Source: a bacterium
GTDB lineage: Bacteria; SZUA-79; Acidulodesulfobacterales; Acidulodesulfobacteraceae
NCBI GenBank assembly: GCA_021821565.1
Contig: JAKACI010000026.1
Span: forward strand, 1 to 11,603
DNA: 11,603 nt
Reading direction: 5' to 3'
Shown here: piece by piece, positions 1 to 7,074 of the stretch
How positions within the stretch are numbered: the stretch's first letter is position 1
Layout: the number at the start of each line of letters is the position of its first letter
The notes under the pieces: model-generated
Told to the model about the DNA's origin: nothing
Database searches by the model: none
Seen by the model: only the letters and a program-made list of their open reading frames with translations
Position numbers and translations under genes: made by a program

Positions 1-12
1 CGATCATAATTT

Positions 13-1251
13 TCAGAAAAAAAAAGTATTGTTTTTAGTATTATTTTTATAATTATTTTTAGCATAAATTTCCGGAACATTTTGAAAACCTAAATATTTA
101 TAATAAATTTTAATAATAGAATAAAAAAAACTATGATAAGTATAAATTTTTAAATTGTTTTTTATGATAAACTCATCATCATTTAAATTTAAAGTTTTAA
201 ATATCCGATTTTTTATCTCATTCACGGCGTTATTAGTGAAAGTTAAAACTAAAATCTCATATGGCGATATATAATTTAAAAGATATAAAAATTTATTAAC
301 GATAACTTTAGTTTTGCCGGAGCCGGCGCCGGCTATAATAAGGACAGGATTGTTAATTTCACTCGCGGCTATATTTTGAATTTTACTAAGATTAATATCT
401 AAATTAGGGCGGCATTTAGATTCGGTAATATTTAAAATATCCGAGCCTATATTATTAAAATTATTTTTGATATGGGCAATATAAGCTATAATTTTATTAA
501 TTAATGAAGAAGGATTAAAATAAATTTCATAAAAATTTGAATAGACAATTAAATTAATTACATATCTATTGTTTTTAGATTCTAATTTACGAAAAGAAAA
601 TTTTTTAGAAAAATTTAATTTATTTAATTTATTTAATTTAATAGTTATTTGAAAAAGATTTGAATAATTTAGGATTAAATTTTCTGGAATAATATTTACA
701 TTGTCATTGCTAAAACCGCGCTGTAATGCATAATGCAAAAAAACATTTATACTTTTTGGATAAATTTCATAAGCGTCTATTAATCTTGTAAGGCATAATA
801 ATTTAAGTCTTAGTTTAAATATTTTAATATAATAGGATTGCGGAAAAGCGCATTTTTTCGTAAAAGAATCGTAAACATTTAAAATGGAAATATTTGAACT
901 GCTTAAAGAAGGTATAAAAATAGTTTTATTTGAATTTAAAAAGTAATCTACGATAGAATTAAAAAGCACTGCATCATTCAAATTTTCTATAGATATATTT
1001 TTTACAAGCAAAAAATTAAAATTTTTATAATCAGCCAAAAATTTATCTAAACAAAAATTTAACGGTTTTTTATTGAAATCAATTATTAAATTATTTTTAT
1101 AAGTTTCAAAATTTAAAATATTATATGATATGTTAAAGTTTAGATTTTTTAAATTATGAATAAAATTATTTATTTCATATTCGCCAAAAAGTTCGGTACC
1201 TATCAAATTTGAATAATAAAATTTTATATTTTTAAAGAAATTTAAATTCAT
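13..1251 (-). CDS. UvrD/Rep-type SF1 helicase, N-terminal part with a novel N-terminal extension; probably frameshifted at its 3' end
   Basis: The 412-residue product carries the first motifs of a UvrD/Rep (superfamily 1A) DNA helicase. They are a Q-motif-like LSKIQ (about 288-292), Walker A AGAGSGKT (307-314), motif Ia LTFTNNAVNEIKNRI (336-350) and a motif Ib-like TYHSFF (371-376). Walker B, the later motifs and domain 2 are absent because the frame stops at 13-15. Full-length UvrD-type proteins usually exceed 600 residues. In canonical UvrD the Q motif lies near the N terminus; here about 285 residues of unrecognised, Asn/Lys/Ile-rich sequence precede it. Codons for KNN[Y/T] repeated three times and a T9 tract immediately precede the stop. 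Eight T instead of nine would keep the frame open to the window edge. The start is the ATG at 1249-1251, with no clear Shine-Dalgarno. The gene is more AT-rich than its neighbours and divergent from the PRTase-dprA pair. Helicase identity is solid; intactness and exact role are uncertain. Confidence 0.75.
   Translation of the reverse strand: MNLNFFKNIKFYYSNLIGTELFGEYEINNFIHNLKNLNFNISYNILNFETYKNNLIIDFNKKPLNFCLDKFLADYKNFNFLLVKNISIENLNDAVLFNSIVDYFLNSNKTIFIPSLSSSNISILNVYDSFTKKCAFPQSYYIKIFKLRLKLLCLTRLIDAYEIYPKSINVFLHYALQRGFSNDNVNIIPENLILNYSNLFQITIKLNKLNKLNFSKKFSFRKLESKNNRYVINLIVYSNFYEIYFNPSSLINKIIAYIAHIKNNFNNIGSDILNITESKCRPNLDINLSKIQNIAASEINNPVLIIAGAGSGKTKVIVNKFLYLLNYISPYEILVLTFTNNAVNEIKNRIFKTLNLNDDEFIIKNNLKIYTYHSFFYSIIKIYYKYLGFQNVPEIYAKNNYKNNTKNNTFFF
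17..25 (-). other. T9 homopolymer (A9 on +) at the apparent frameshift of the helicase gene
   Basis: Nine A on the + strand read as T9 in the coding strand and are followed at once by the TGA stop. With T8 the next codons read Phe-Phe-Ser-Glu-Asn-Tyr-Asp and remain open to base 1. With T10 the frame also stays open. The tract could be a sequencing or assembly error, a slippery site, a phase-variable switch or a true truncating mutation; the sequence alone cannot separate these. Confidence 0.6.
25..60 (-). repeat. Three imperfect 12-bp tandem repeats encoding KNN(Y/T)
   Basis: On the minus strand AAAAATAATTAT, AAAAATAATACT and AAAAACAATACT follow one another in frame and encode KNNY-KNNT-KNNT. 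The array abuts the T9 tract and the stop of the helicase frame. It suggests local slippage expansion in a low-complexity linker. Confidence 0.6.
614..640 (-). repeat. Three perfect 9-bp tandem repeats inside the helicase gene
   Basis: TTTAATTTA is repeated exactly three times on the + strand. On the minus strand this gives the in-frame tract LNKLNKLN near residues 206-213, inside the unrecognised N-terminal extension. Because the unit is a multiple of three, copy-number change would not break the frame. Confidence 0.75.
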
Positions 1252-1398
1252 ATTATGATAAAATAAAAAATAAATTTAATTTATTAATTATTGAAGAATA
1301 ATAGCATTAATTTAATTAAATAATAATAATATAATAATAATATAATATAATATTAAAAAATTATATAACGGCGTATATCATACATATCTTATATCTGA
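1252..1398. promoter_or_regulatory. Divergent intergenic region with simple TAA/TATAA sequence
   Basis: The 147 bp between two divergent genes must hold both promoters if each is transcribed independently. Bases about 1320-1355 are almost pure TAATAA/TATAA simple sequence and offer several TATAAT-like -10 boxes, but none has a convincing -35 box at 16-18 bp. No ribosome-binding site is obvious before either start. I cannot assign a specific promoter. Confidence 0.3.
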
Positions 1399-1971
1399 AT
1401 GATTTATATATCTGGCAGCAAAATAAAAGACCTTGAAATACAATACTTACAAATACAATATAATGAAAGAGATAATTATTTCTATTTAGATAATTATTTT
1501 CCAAAATATAAGAAGAAGGAAGACGCATTTTCTAAATTAATTATCTTATACAAAAAAGGAAACAAATTTGCTATAAAATATTTTGAAAATATAATTGTAA
1601 ATATTATATTTAATTATTTCTGGTTTTGCGATTTAATTGTTCCTATTCCTCCGAGTTCTTCTATGTTTGATGTCTATTCAAATAAAATAATATGTTTGTC
1701 GTTAAATTCTTTAAATATTATTCAATATAAACAAAATATATTAAAAAGATCAATGAGTTCTGCTCCGTCGCATATTACAAATAAGAGAGATACCGCTCAT
1801 ATATTAGATTCCATTAAAATAACGAATGATGATTATATTAAAGATAAAAAAATTATTTTGTTTGACGATATAATAACGACGGGAAATACTTCAAGTATAA
1901 TTAAGAATATGCTTATATCAAGAGGGGCAGGCTCTGTAATCAGATTATTTTTAGGGAGAACGATAAATTAA
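1399..1971 (+). CDS. ComF-like phosphoribosyltransferase
   Basis: The 190-residue protein has a type I phosphoribosyltransferase core. The PRPP-binding loop is FDDIITTGNT (155-164) after a hydrophobic strand, and VPIPPSS (81-87) matches the earlier core strand and loop of ComF-type proteins. The RSMSSAPSHITNKR stretch (117-130) occupies the place of the ComF hood segment. The N-terminal cysteine zinc finger of many ComFC proteins is missing, so this is a short form. The ATG start has no good Shine-Dalgarno. dprA follows after 43 bp on the same strand, so the two are probably co-transcribed, and a helicase gene diverges upstream. This setting suggests a part in DNA uptake or processing. A nucleotide-salvage PRTase is a less likely alternative. 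The fold call is firm; substrate and function are unknown. Confidence 0.72.
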   Translation: MIYISGSKIKDLEIQYLQIQYNERDNYFYLDNYFPKYKKKEDAFSKLIILYKKGNKFAIKYFENIIVNIIFNYFWFCDLIVPIPPSSSMFDVYSNKIICLSLNSLNIIQYKQNILKRSMSSAPSHITNKRDTAHILDSIKITNDDYIKDKKIILFDDIITTGNTSSIIKNMLISRGAGSVIRLFLGRTIN

Positions 1972-2014
1972 AATAATTCTTATAATATATATCATATTAA
2001 AATATTAAATTATT

Positions 2015-2995
2015 ATGGATGATCTGATTTGCACTCTGGCATTAAAAAAAATTACGGGATTAAGTAACAGGCATATATTTATTTTGTTGGCGCATTTTGC
2101 TAATCCCTGCGATATATTTAATACAAATAAAACTGAATTTTTAAAAATTGGATTAAGAAATGATGTTATAGAAATATTAATGAACACAAGAACAATAAGA
2201 ACCGCATTTTTGAATGCAATAGATGAAATTGAAGAAGCGTCAAAAAATAATATTAAAATAATAACATTTAAATCTCCTGTGTACCCGCCGAATCTTTTGT
2301 TTGTTAAAAATAAGCCGCCTATTTTATATTATAAGGGAAATATTAAAGAAAATCTCAGGTTTGCCGTTGCAATTGTCGGACAAAGAAATCCTCCTGACTA
2401 TGCATGCGAAATTACCTCGCAAATAGCTAAAAAAATGGGAGATGCAGGGTTTTCGATAATAAGCGGATTAGCGGCAGGAATAGATACTGCTGCTCATAAA
2501 ACGGCTGTGGACAATAATATTAATACTATTGCGTATATAGGCTCGGGACTTTTAGAGCCTATATATCCATGTCATAATGCAGAGCTGTATCAAGATATAA
2601 TTTTAAAAAAAGGAGCTATTATTTCTGAATTGCCGCTGCATGAAAAATTATCCGCTAAAAATTTAGTTGCGCGGGATAGACTTCAAAGCGGATCTTGTTT
2701 AGCGGTATTTGCAATGTCTTCGCCTTTATCAAGCGGGACATTGAAAACTTGTAACTTTGCGTTTAAACAAAAAAGACCCGTATTCATTCCTTCGTATAAA
2801 CCTGATATTATGGATAGTTATTCGAATCTGGGACTTAAGTCATTATTAAATAAAAACGGGGTTATTAATTTTAATGTTGAAAATATTGATTTAAACGATA
2901 TAATTGATGAAATAAGAATAGTCTACAATGATTTATATGAAGAAAAATATGATAAGACAGGATATTTATTGGAGCAGCCGAACCTATTCGGCTAA
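2015..2995 (+). CDS. dprA: DNA-processing protein DprA/Smf, divergent form
   Basis: DprA binds single-stranded DNA and helps load RecA during natural transformation. This 326-residue protein has the family layout: an N-terminal helical region, YPPNLLFVKNKPPILYYKG (90-108), then the Rossmann-like core with VGQRN (121-125), GLAAGID (151-157) and a GSGL-EPIYP loop (176-184). Where most DprA proteins read a NFPRRNRIISGLS-like motif, this one has NLVARDRLQSGSC (216-228), followed by SSGTLKT, a variant subfamily signature. There is no clear C-terminal winged-helix domain; the protein ends with QPNLFG, which fits the Qxx(L/M)F pattern of sliding-clamp-binding peptides. The ATG at 2015 gives the expected N-terminal length, but no strong ribosome-binding site precedes it. 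It probably shares a transcript with the PRTase gene. Family assignment is confident; whether the organism is naturally transformable is not shown. Confidence 0.88.
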   Translation: MDDLICTLALKKITGLSNRHIFILLAHFANPCDIFNTNKTEFLKIGLRNDVIEILMNTRTIRTAFLNAIDEIEEASKNNIKIITFKSPVYPPNLLFVKNKPPILYYKGNIKENLRFAVAIVGQRNPPDYACEITSQIAKKMGDAGFSIISGLAAGIDTAAHKTAVDNNINTIAYIGSGLLEPIYPCHNAELYQDIILKKGAIISELPLHEKLSAKNLVARDRLQSGSCLAVFAMSSPLSSGTLKTCNFAFKQKRPVFIPSYKPDIMDSYSNLGLKSLLNKNGVINFNVENIDLNDIIDEIRIVYNDLYEEKYDKTGYLLEQPNLFG

Positions 2996-3006
2996 TCTAT
3001 AAATTG

Positions 3007-3058
3007 CCGATAGAAATTTCTATATAATAAAATTATGAAATATCGGAGGAAATTTTGA
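3007..3058 (+). promoter_or_regulatory. pheT leader: stem masking the Shine-Dalgarno, with an overlapping 7-codon mini-ORF
   Basis: CCGATA (3007-3012) can pair with TATCGG (3041-3046), and TTTC (3017-3020) with GAAA (3037-3040), leaving a GAAA bulge. The right arm takes in the first two G of the strong GGAGGA ribosome-binding site (3045-3050). A perfect 14-bp palindrome ATAGAAATTTCTAT (3010-3023) offers an alternative fold. An ATG at 3035 opens a seven-codon frame (MKYRRKF) whose TGA (3056-3058) overlaps the pheT TTG start. Translational control is inference only. Confidence 0.35.
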
Positions 3059-5493
3059 AAGTTAGTTTTAATTGGCTTAAAGAATATGTTGATTTTACAG
3101 GAAAAGAGAATTTAGCGCCGTCTCTTTTAAATAGCAGAACGATGGAAGTTGAAAAAATTATTCCGTATTTTGAAAAAAAATCGTTTAAGAATATAATAGT
3201 AGGGGAAGTTAAGGAAATTAAGCCTCATCCGACCGGCCCTAATTTTAATATTGCAGCAGTTTATGCAGGAGAAAACATTGGACAAAAAACAATAGTTTAT
3301 ACAAAAGCTAAAGCTGATTTAAGTATTGGCGATAAACCTTTAATAGCAATTAAAGGAGCTGTTTTTGACGACGGACTGAAAATTCGGGAAAAATCAATTC
3401 TCGGAGTTGTTTCGGAGGGTGCATTTTGTTCTGAAAAAGAATTAGGACTTTCTTTGAATGTATCAAACATATTGAAATTTCCAGATGAACCGTTGGGAAA
3501 ATCAGCATATGATATTTTTGAATTAAACGATACCGTTTTAGAATTTGATCTTGAGCCAAACAGACCTGATTTGTTCGGTATTCAAGGGTTTGCTTATGAG
3601 ATATCGTCTATATTTGATAAAGATATTAATTTGCAGGACGCAGATAACGATATTGAATTTAAAATAGGCGGCTCATATTCTTCAAATCCTGACCGTCTAT
3701 CCGTAATAATGAGCAATGCGGAGGCAGTTCCCTGTTATATTGCCGTTCAGATTAACGGGATTACAATTAAGGAGTCGGACTTAGAAATTAAAAATAAATT
3801 AATTAAATCCGGAATAAGACCTATAAATAATATAGTTGATTTAACAAATTTAGTTATGCTTGAAACAGCTCAGCCCCTCCATGCTTTTGACAAAACTAAA
3901 CTTTCAGGCAATAAAATTTTTCCGAGACTTAAAGAAAAAGATGAAGATATTATTTTTACTCTTGATGAAAAGGAAAGGAAAATTTTTGATGATTCTATTG
4001 TTATTGCAGATAAAGATAATATTATTGCTCTTGGAGGAATTATAGGCGGGTTTTCAAGTATGATAGATAAAAAAACAGATTCTATAATAGTTGAATCGGC
4101 TAATTTTAATATGTCAAGTATTAGAAAAACATCAAGATTAATGTCTCTTAGGACTGACGCTTCCGCAAGATTTGAAAAGGGGCTGAGTCCTATTGCCGCT
4201 ATTAATGCTATAAAGAGATTTATATATTTAATTAAAAAAAATATTCCAGAGGCTAAAGTAAATTGCTATTCATATTATATTGCAGATATTGCAAAACCCA
4301 AAGAATTTCATATATATTTTGAGGATTTATTTAATTTTCTCGGACAATCTATAGATAAAAATAAAGTTATAAAAATATTGGCAAGATTAGGTTTTGATGT
4401 TAAATTATCAGAACAGGAAGACGGTATTTCCGCGATAACTCCCTATTTTAGAAGCGATATATCCGACGCAATAAATATTTACGAAGAAATATTTAGAATT
4501 TACGGGTACGATAAAGTAAAGTCTACAATGCCTGAAGGTATTTTAAGTTATCCCGAAGCAAATATTAATTATAAGACATCCAAAGAAATAAGAGAAATAT
4601 TGAGATATGCCGGTTTTGCGGAAATAATAACGCCGTCTTTTACAGGCGATAAAGAACTTAAAATAATTTCCGAAAATTTTAATAATGCATTAGAACTTAC
4701 AAACCCGATTTCCGTTGAATTTAATTATCTAAGAACGAGTCTTATACCCGACTCTCTTAAATCATTAAATCAAAATTCAAGAAAATATAAAGATATTAAA
4801 ATTTTTGAAATAGGCAAAACATACTTCGGCAAGGATAACTCAGATAATAATAAGTATATAGATAATTATCCGGTTATAGAAAAAAATAGATTATGCGGAG
4901 CAGTTTGCTCGGGTATAAAATTGCAAAGCGGGGAAACCGAATTTTATAAAGTAAAAGGTACGGTAGAGTTTTTATTCTCAAATTTAGGAATAAAAAAATA
5001 TAATTTTTTACAGCCTAAAAATAATAATATATTTGATATAAATAGAATGCTTGAAATTTTTGTCGGAAAATTTTCCGCCGGTTTTTTTGGTGAAATTAAA
5101 ACGGATGTACTTAAAGAATTCGATTTAGATTTCAGGGTAGGAGTATTTGATATTGATTTAGAAATTATAAAAGAATTTATTTCTCATAAAAAAACTTTCA
5201 ATGCGCCTTCAAAATACCCGATTATAGAACAGGATATTTCTATTATTGCACCTTCAGGGATAGAATACGGTGAAATTGAAAAATTTATTAAAAAATTTTC
5301 AAATCTTATTAAAAATGTTGTTTTGATAGATATTTATAAAGGAAAACAGATAGAAAAAGATAAAATAGCATACCTGATAAGATATGACGCATCGGATATT
5401 GCAAAAACATTGACTATGAAAGAAGTAAATGAACTAAGAGACCGATTAGTAAGTGAGTTAAATAAAAATTTCGGAATTATTTTAAGAGGATAA
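3055..5493 (+). CDS. pheT: Phenylalanine-tRNA ligase beta subunit
   Basis: PheT is the tRNA-binding, editing-bearing chain of the alpha2beta2 enzyme that charges tRNA-Phe in the cytoplasm. The 812-residue product has the full bacterial layout: N-terminal B1 (MKVSFNWLKEYVDF), an OB-fold tRNA-binding domain (about 40-150), and LEPNRPDLFGIQGFAYE (166-182). The B3/B4 editing region (about 205-390) contains DLTNLVMLETAQPLHAFDK and RTDASARFEKG. The B5 DNA-binding-like domain (about 410-490), the catalytic-like core and a C-terminal anticodon-binding FDX-ACB domain (about 715-812, from NAPSKYPIIEQD) follow. The OB-fold's usual HPNADKL is degenerate here (HPTGPNFN). The start is TTG at 3055, chosen because GGAGGA lies 4 nt upstream and it gives the canonical MKVSFNWL. 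Unusually, pheS is not the neighbour; dprA is. The PheS partner must be encoded elsewhere. Confidence 0.97.
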   Translation: MKVSFNWLKEYVDFTGKENLAPSLLNSRTMEVEKIIPYFEKKSFKNIIVGEVKEIKPHPTGPNFNIAAVYAGENIGQKTIVYTKAKADLSIGDKPLIAIKGAVFDDGLKIREKSILGVVSEGAFCSEKELGLSLNVSNILKFPDEPLGKSAYDIFELNDTVLEFDLEPNRPDLFGIQGFAYEISSIFDKDINLQDADNDIEFKIGGSYSSNPDRLSVIMSNAEAVPCYIAVQINGITIKESDLEIKNKLIKSGIRPINNIVDLTNLVMLETAQPLHAFDKTKLSGNKIFPRLKEKDEDIIFTLDEKERKIFDDSIVIADKDNIIALGGIIGGFSSMIDKKTDSIIVESANFNMSSIRKTSRLMSLRTDASARFEKGLSPIAAINAIKRFIYLIKKNIPEAKVNCYSYYIADIAKPKEFHIYFEDLFNFLGQSIDKNKVIKILARLGFDVKLSEQEDGISAITPYFRSDISDAINIYEEIFRIYGYDKVKSTMPEGILSYPEANINYKTSKEIREILRYAGFAEIITPSFTGDKELKIISENFNNALELTNPISVEFNYLRTSLIPDSLKSLNQNSRKYKDIKIFEIGKTYFGKDNSDNNKYIDNYPVIEKNRLCGAVCSGIKLQSGETEFYKVKGTVEFLFSNLGIKKYNFLQPKNNNIFDINRMLEIFVGKFSAGFFGEIKTDVLKEFDLDFRVGVFDIDLEIIKEFISHKKTFNAPSKYPIIEQDISIIAPSGIEYGEIEKFIKKFSNLIKNVVLIDIYKGKQIEKDKIAYLIRYDASDIAKTLTMKEVNELRDRLVSELNKNFGIILRG

Positions 5494-5515
5494 TTTTCAA
5501 AATATTTTAAAACAT

Positions 5516-5544
5516 TTGCACTTTATATAAAAAAAAATTATAAT
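5516..5544 (+). promoter_or_regulatory. Candidate sigma70 promoter for rseP
   Basis: TTGCAC (5516-5521) and a perfect TATAAT (5539-5544) are separated by exactly 17 bp, followed by about 50 nt of leader before the rseP start. The -35 matches only TTG of TTGACA. AT-rich DNA yields many chance -10 boxes, but the exact spacing raises it above background. It would let rseP be transcribed apart from pheT. Confidence 0.45.
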
Positions 5545-5603
5545 ATAACTTAAATTAAAATAATTTTCTAATTAAATTAATAATCGGGAGTTTGCATATT
5601 TTT

Positions 5604-6782
5604 ATGGGCAATATATTACAATCGTTATTTTCAAACGGGGTATTAGTAGACGTTTTAGCATTTATTATAGTTGTGAGCATAATTGTAGTTTTTCATGAAT
5701 TCGGGCATTTTATATTAGCCAAAATACTTGGAGTAAAAGTAGAAAATTTTTCTTTAGGATTCGGACCTAAATTAATCTCAAAAAAAATAGGTGAAACCGA
5801 ATACGCAATTTCAGCGCTGCCTCTCGGCGGTTATGTTAAACTTATGGGAGAAGACCCGGAGGAAGAACTATCGCCTGAAGATGAAAAAAGGTCGTTTAGC
5901 AAGCTCAGTCCTTTTAAAAAATTCTTAATTATATTTTTCGGACCTATGTTGAATTTTATACTGGCATTGGTCATTTTAACAATAATTTTTTCGGCAGGCA
6001 AACCTGTATTAAAATCGGTTGTAGGAAAAGTTATAAAAGGAGATCCCGCTGTGGCGGCAGGACTTAAAAAAGGCGATGTTATAACATCCGTCAACGGCAA
6101 AAAATTATGGAAATGGACTTCCCTGTCAAGCTATATACAAAAATACGGAAAACATACTATTGTTTTAGGCGTAAAGCGCCCTATTAATGTAATAAACAAC
6201 AATAAAACAGTAAACAATAAGGCAGTTAAAGAATCATCGGCAGCTAATAAAATTAATTATTCTAAAACATTTTTTATTCATGTTAAGCCTAAGCTGATTT
6301 CAGGTTTCAATATATTTAAACAAAAAATTAAACGCTATATCATCGGCATATACCCTTCAAATGTGACCGTCAATCAAAGCAGGAATATATTTTCTGCATT
6401 TTACTCCGGATTAAAAGAAGTCTGGTTTATTATTTATATAACGATATTTAGCGTATATATGCTTATAGCAGGTAAAATTCCATCTACTGATTTAGGCGGA
6501 CCTATAATGATTGCGCAATTATCAGGCAGAGCCGCTTCTATGGGTTTGTCCCAATTCTTTTATTTTATAGCAGTTATAAGCGTAAATATAGGATTGGTTA
6601 ATTTGTTTCCTATACCTGCATTAGACGGAGGACATATTTTATTTTCATTTGTTGAAATGGTCAGAAGGAGACCTCTAAGTCCCAAGTTTCAAGAAAACGC
6701 TGCTAAAATAGGATTTGCATTGCTTATAATGCTATTATTGTTTGTTTCTTATAATGATATAATGAGAAATATTAAGACTTAA
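5604..6782 (+). CDS. rseP: RseP/MmpA-type site-2 zinc metalloprotease
   Basis: This inner-membrane intramembrane protease cleaves membrane-anchored regulators (anti-sigma factors in known cases) and remnant signal peptides. The 392-residue product shows HEFGH (31-35) inside the first membrane segment, with His ligands and catalytic Glu. It also has the LPLGGYVKLMGED motif (72-84), a second membrane segment (about 107-130) and one PDZ domain (about 135-192, GDPAVAAGLKKGDVI). The zinc-ligand motif NLFPIPALDGGH (333-344) and a last membrane helix (about 370-382) complete it. An Asn/Lys-rich linker (about 194-222) follows the PDZ domain. E. coli RseP has two PDZ domains; this is the single-PDZ form. 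The start is ambiguous: TTG at 5592 lies 1 nt after GGGAG (too close), while ATG at 5604 lies 13 nt after it (rather far). I prefer the ATG. The substrate is unknown. Confidence 0.95.
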   Translation: MGNILQSLFSNGVLVDVLAFIIVVSIIVVFHEFGHFILAKILGVKVENFSLGFGPKLISKKIGETEYAISALPLGGYVKLMGEDPEEELSPEDEKRSFSKLSPFKKFLIIFFGPMLNFILALVILTIIFSAGKPVLKSVVGKVIKGDPAVAAGLKKGDVITSVNGKKLWKWTSLSSYIQKYGKHTIVLGVKRPINVINNNKTVNNKAVKESSAANKINYSKTFFIHVKPKLISGFNIFKQKIKRYIIGIYPSNVTVNQSRNIFSAFYSGLKEVWFIIYITIFSVYMLIAGKIPSTDLGGPIMIAQLSGRAASMGLSQFFYFIAVISVNIGLVNLFPIPALDGGHILFSFVEMVRRRPLSPKFQENAAKIGFALLIMLLLFVSYNDIMRNIKT

Positions 6783-7071
6783 TTTAAATTTATAAATATA
6801 ATTTTGTTAATATATTTGATTAGGTTTATATAATTTAAAATTTTTATCTTATTTAATTTGATTTAATTTAATACAGAACTATTGCAATTAATTAATTAAG
6901 TTTATTTATTCGTTTGTCCTATTTATTTAGCTGAATAGTTAATTTGCTTGTTTACTTTGAAAAAATTATTAAATTTAAATTATTAAAATTTGTTTAACTT
7001 AAATATATTATTAAATGCCTTTTTTAGCATGCTGTTACTATTATAACTGTTACTATTATGCTGTTACTATC
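6783..7071. other. AT-rich spacer between rseP and tsaB
   Basis: No ORF or RNA gene is convincing in these 289 bases. A possible promoter is TTGAAA (6957-6962) with TATTAA (6981-6986) after 18 bp, about 85 nt before the tsaB start. A second is TTGTTA (6804-6809) with TATAAT (6829-6834) after 19 bp. Both are weak against the AT background. The 3' end holds the tandem repeat that runs into tsaB. Confidence 0.3.
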
Positions 7072-7074
7072 ATG
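7032..7074 (+). repeat. Triplicate 14/15-bp tandem repeat containing the tsaB start codon
   Basis: CTGTTACTATTATAA (7032-7046), CTGTTACTATTATG (7047-7060) and CTGTTACTATCATG (7061-7074) stand head to tail. Copies 2 and 3 end in ATG, and the ATG of copy 3 (7072-7074) is the likely tsaB start; an ATG also sits just before copy 1 (7029-7031). No Shine-Dalgarno is present. The duplication replaces the region where a ribosome-binding site would be expected. Confidence 0.8.

Noticed and set aside
2005..2187. 60-residue minus-strand open frame over the dprA start
   Set aside because: Shadow of the dprA coding frame with no family resemblance or ribosome-binding site.
3860..4045. 61-residue + frame inside pheT
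   Set aside because: Out-of-frame low-complexity Lys/Leu run within the B3/B4 region of pheT.
5592..5603. TTG start four codons upstream for rseP
   Set aside because: Only 1 nt separates it from the GGGAG, too short for initiation; kept as an alternative because the ATG spacing of 13 nt is not ideal either.
7015..7071. In-frame N-terminal extension of TsaB (MPFLACCYYYNCYYYAVTI)
   Set aside because: It is encoded by a tandem DNA repeat, has no ribosome-binding site and precedes the standard TsaB start MLLLSIDTSG.
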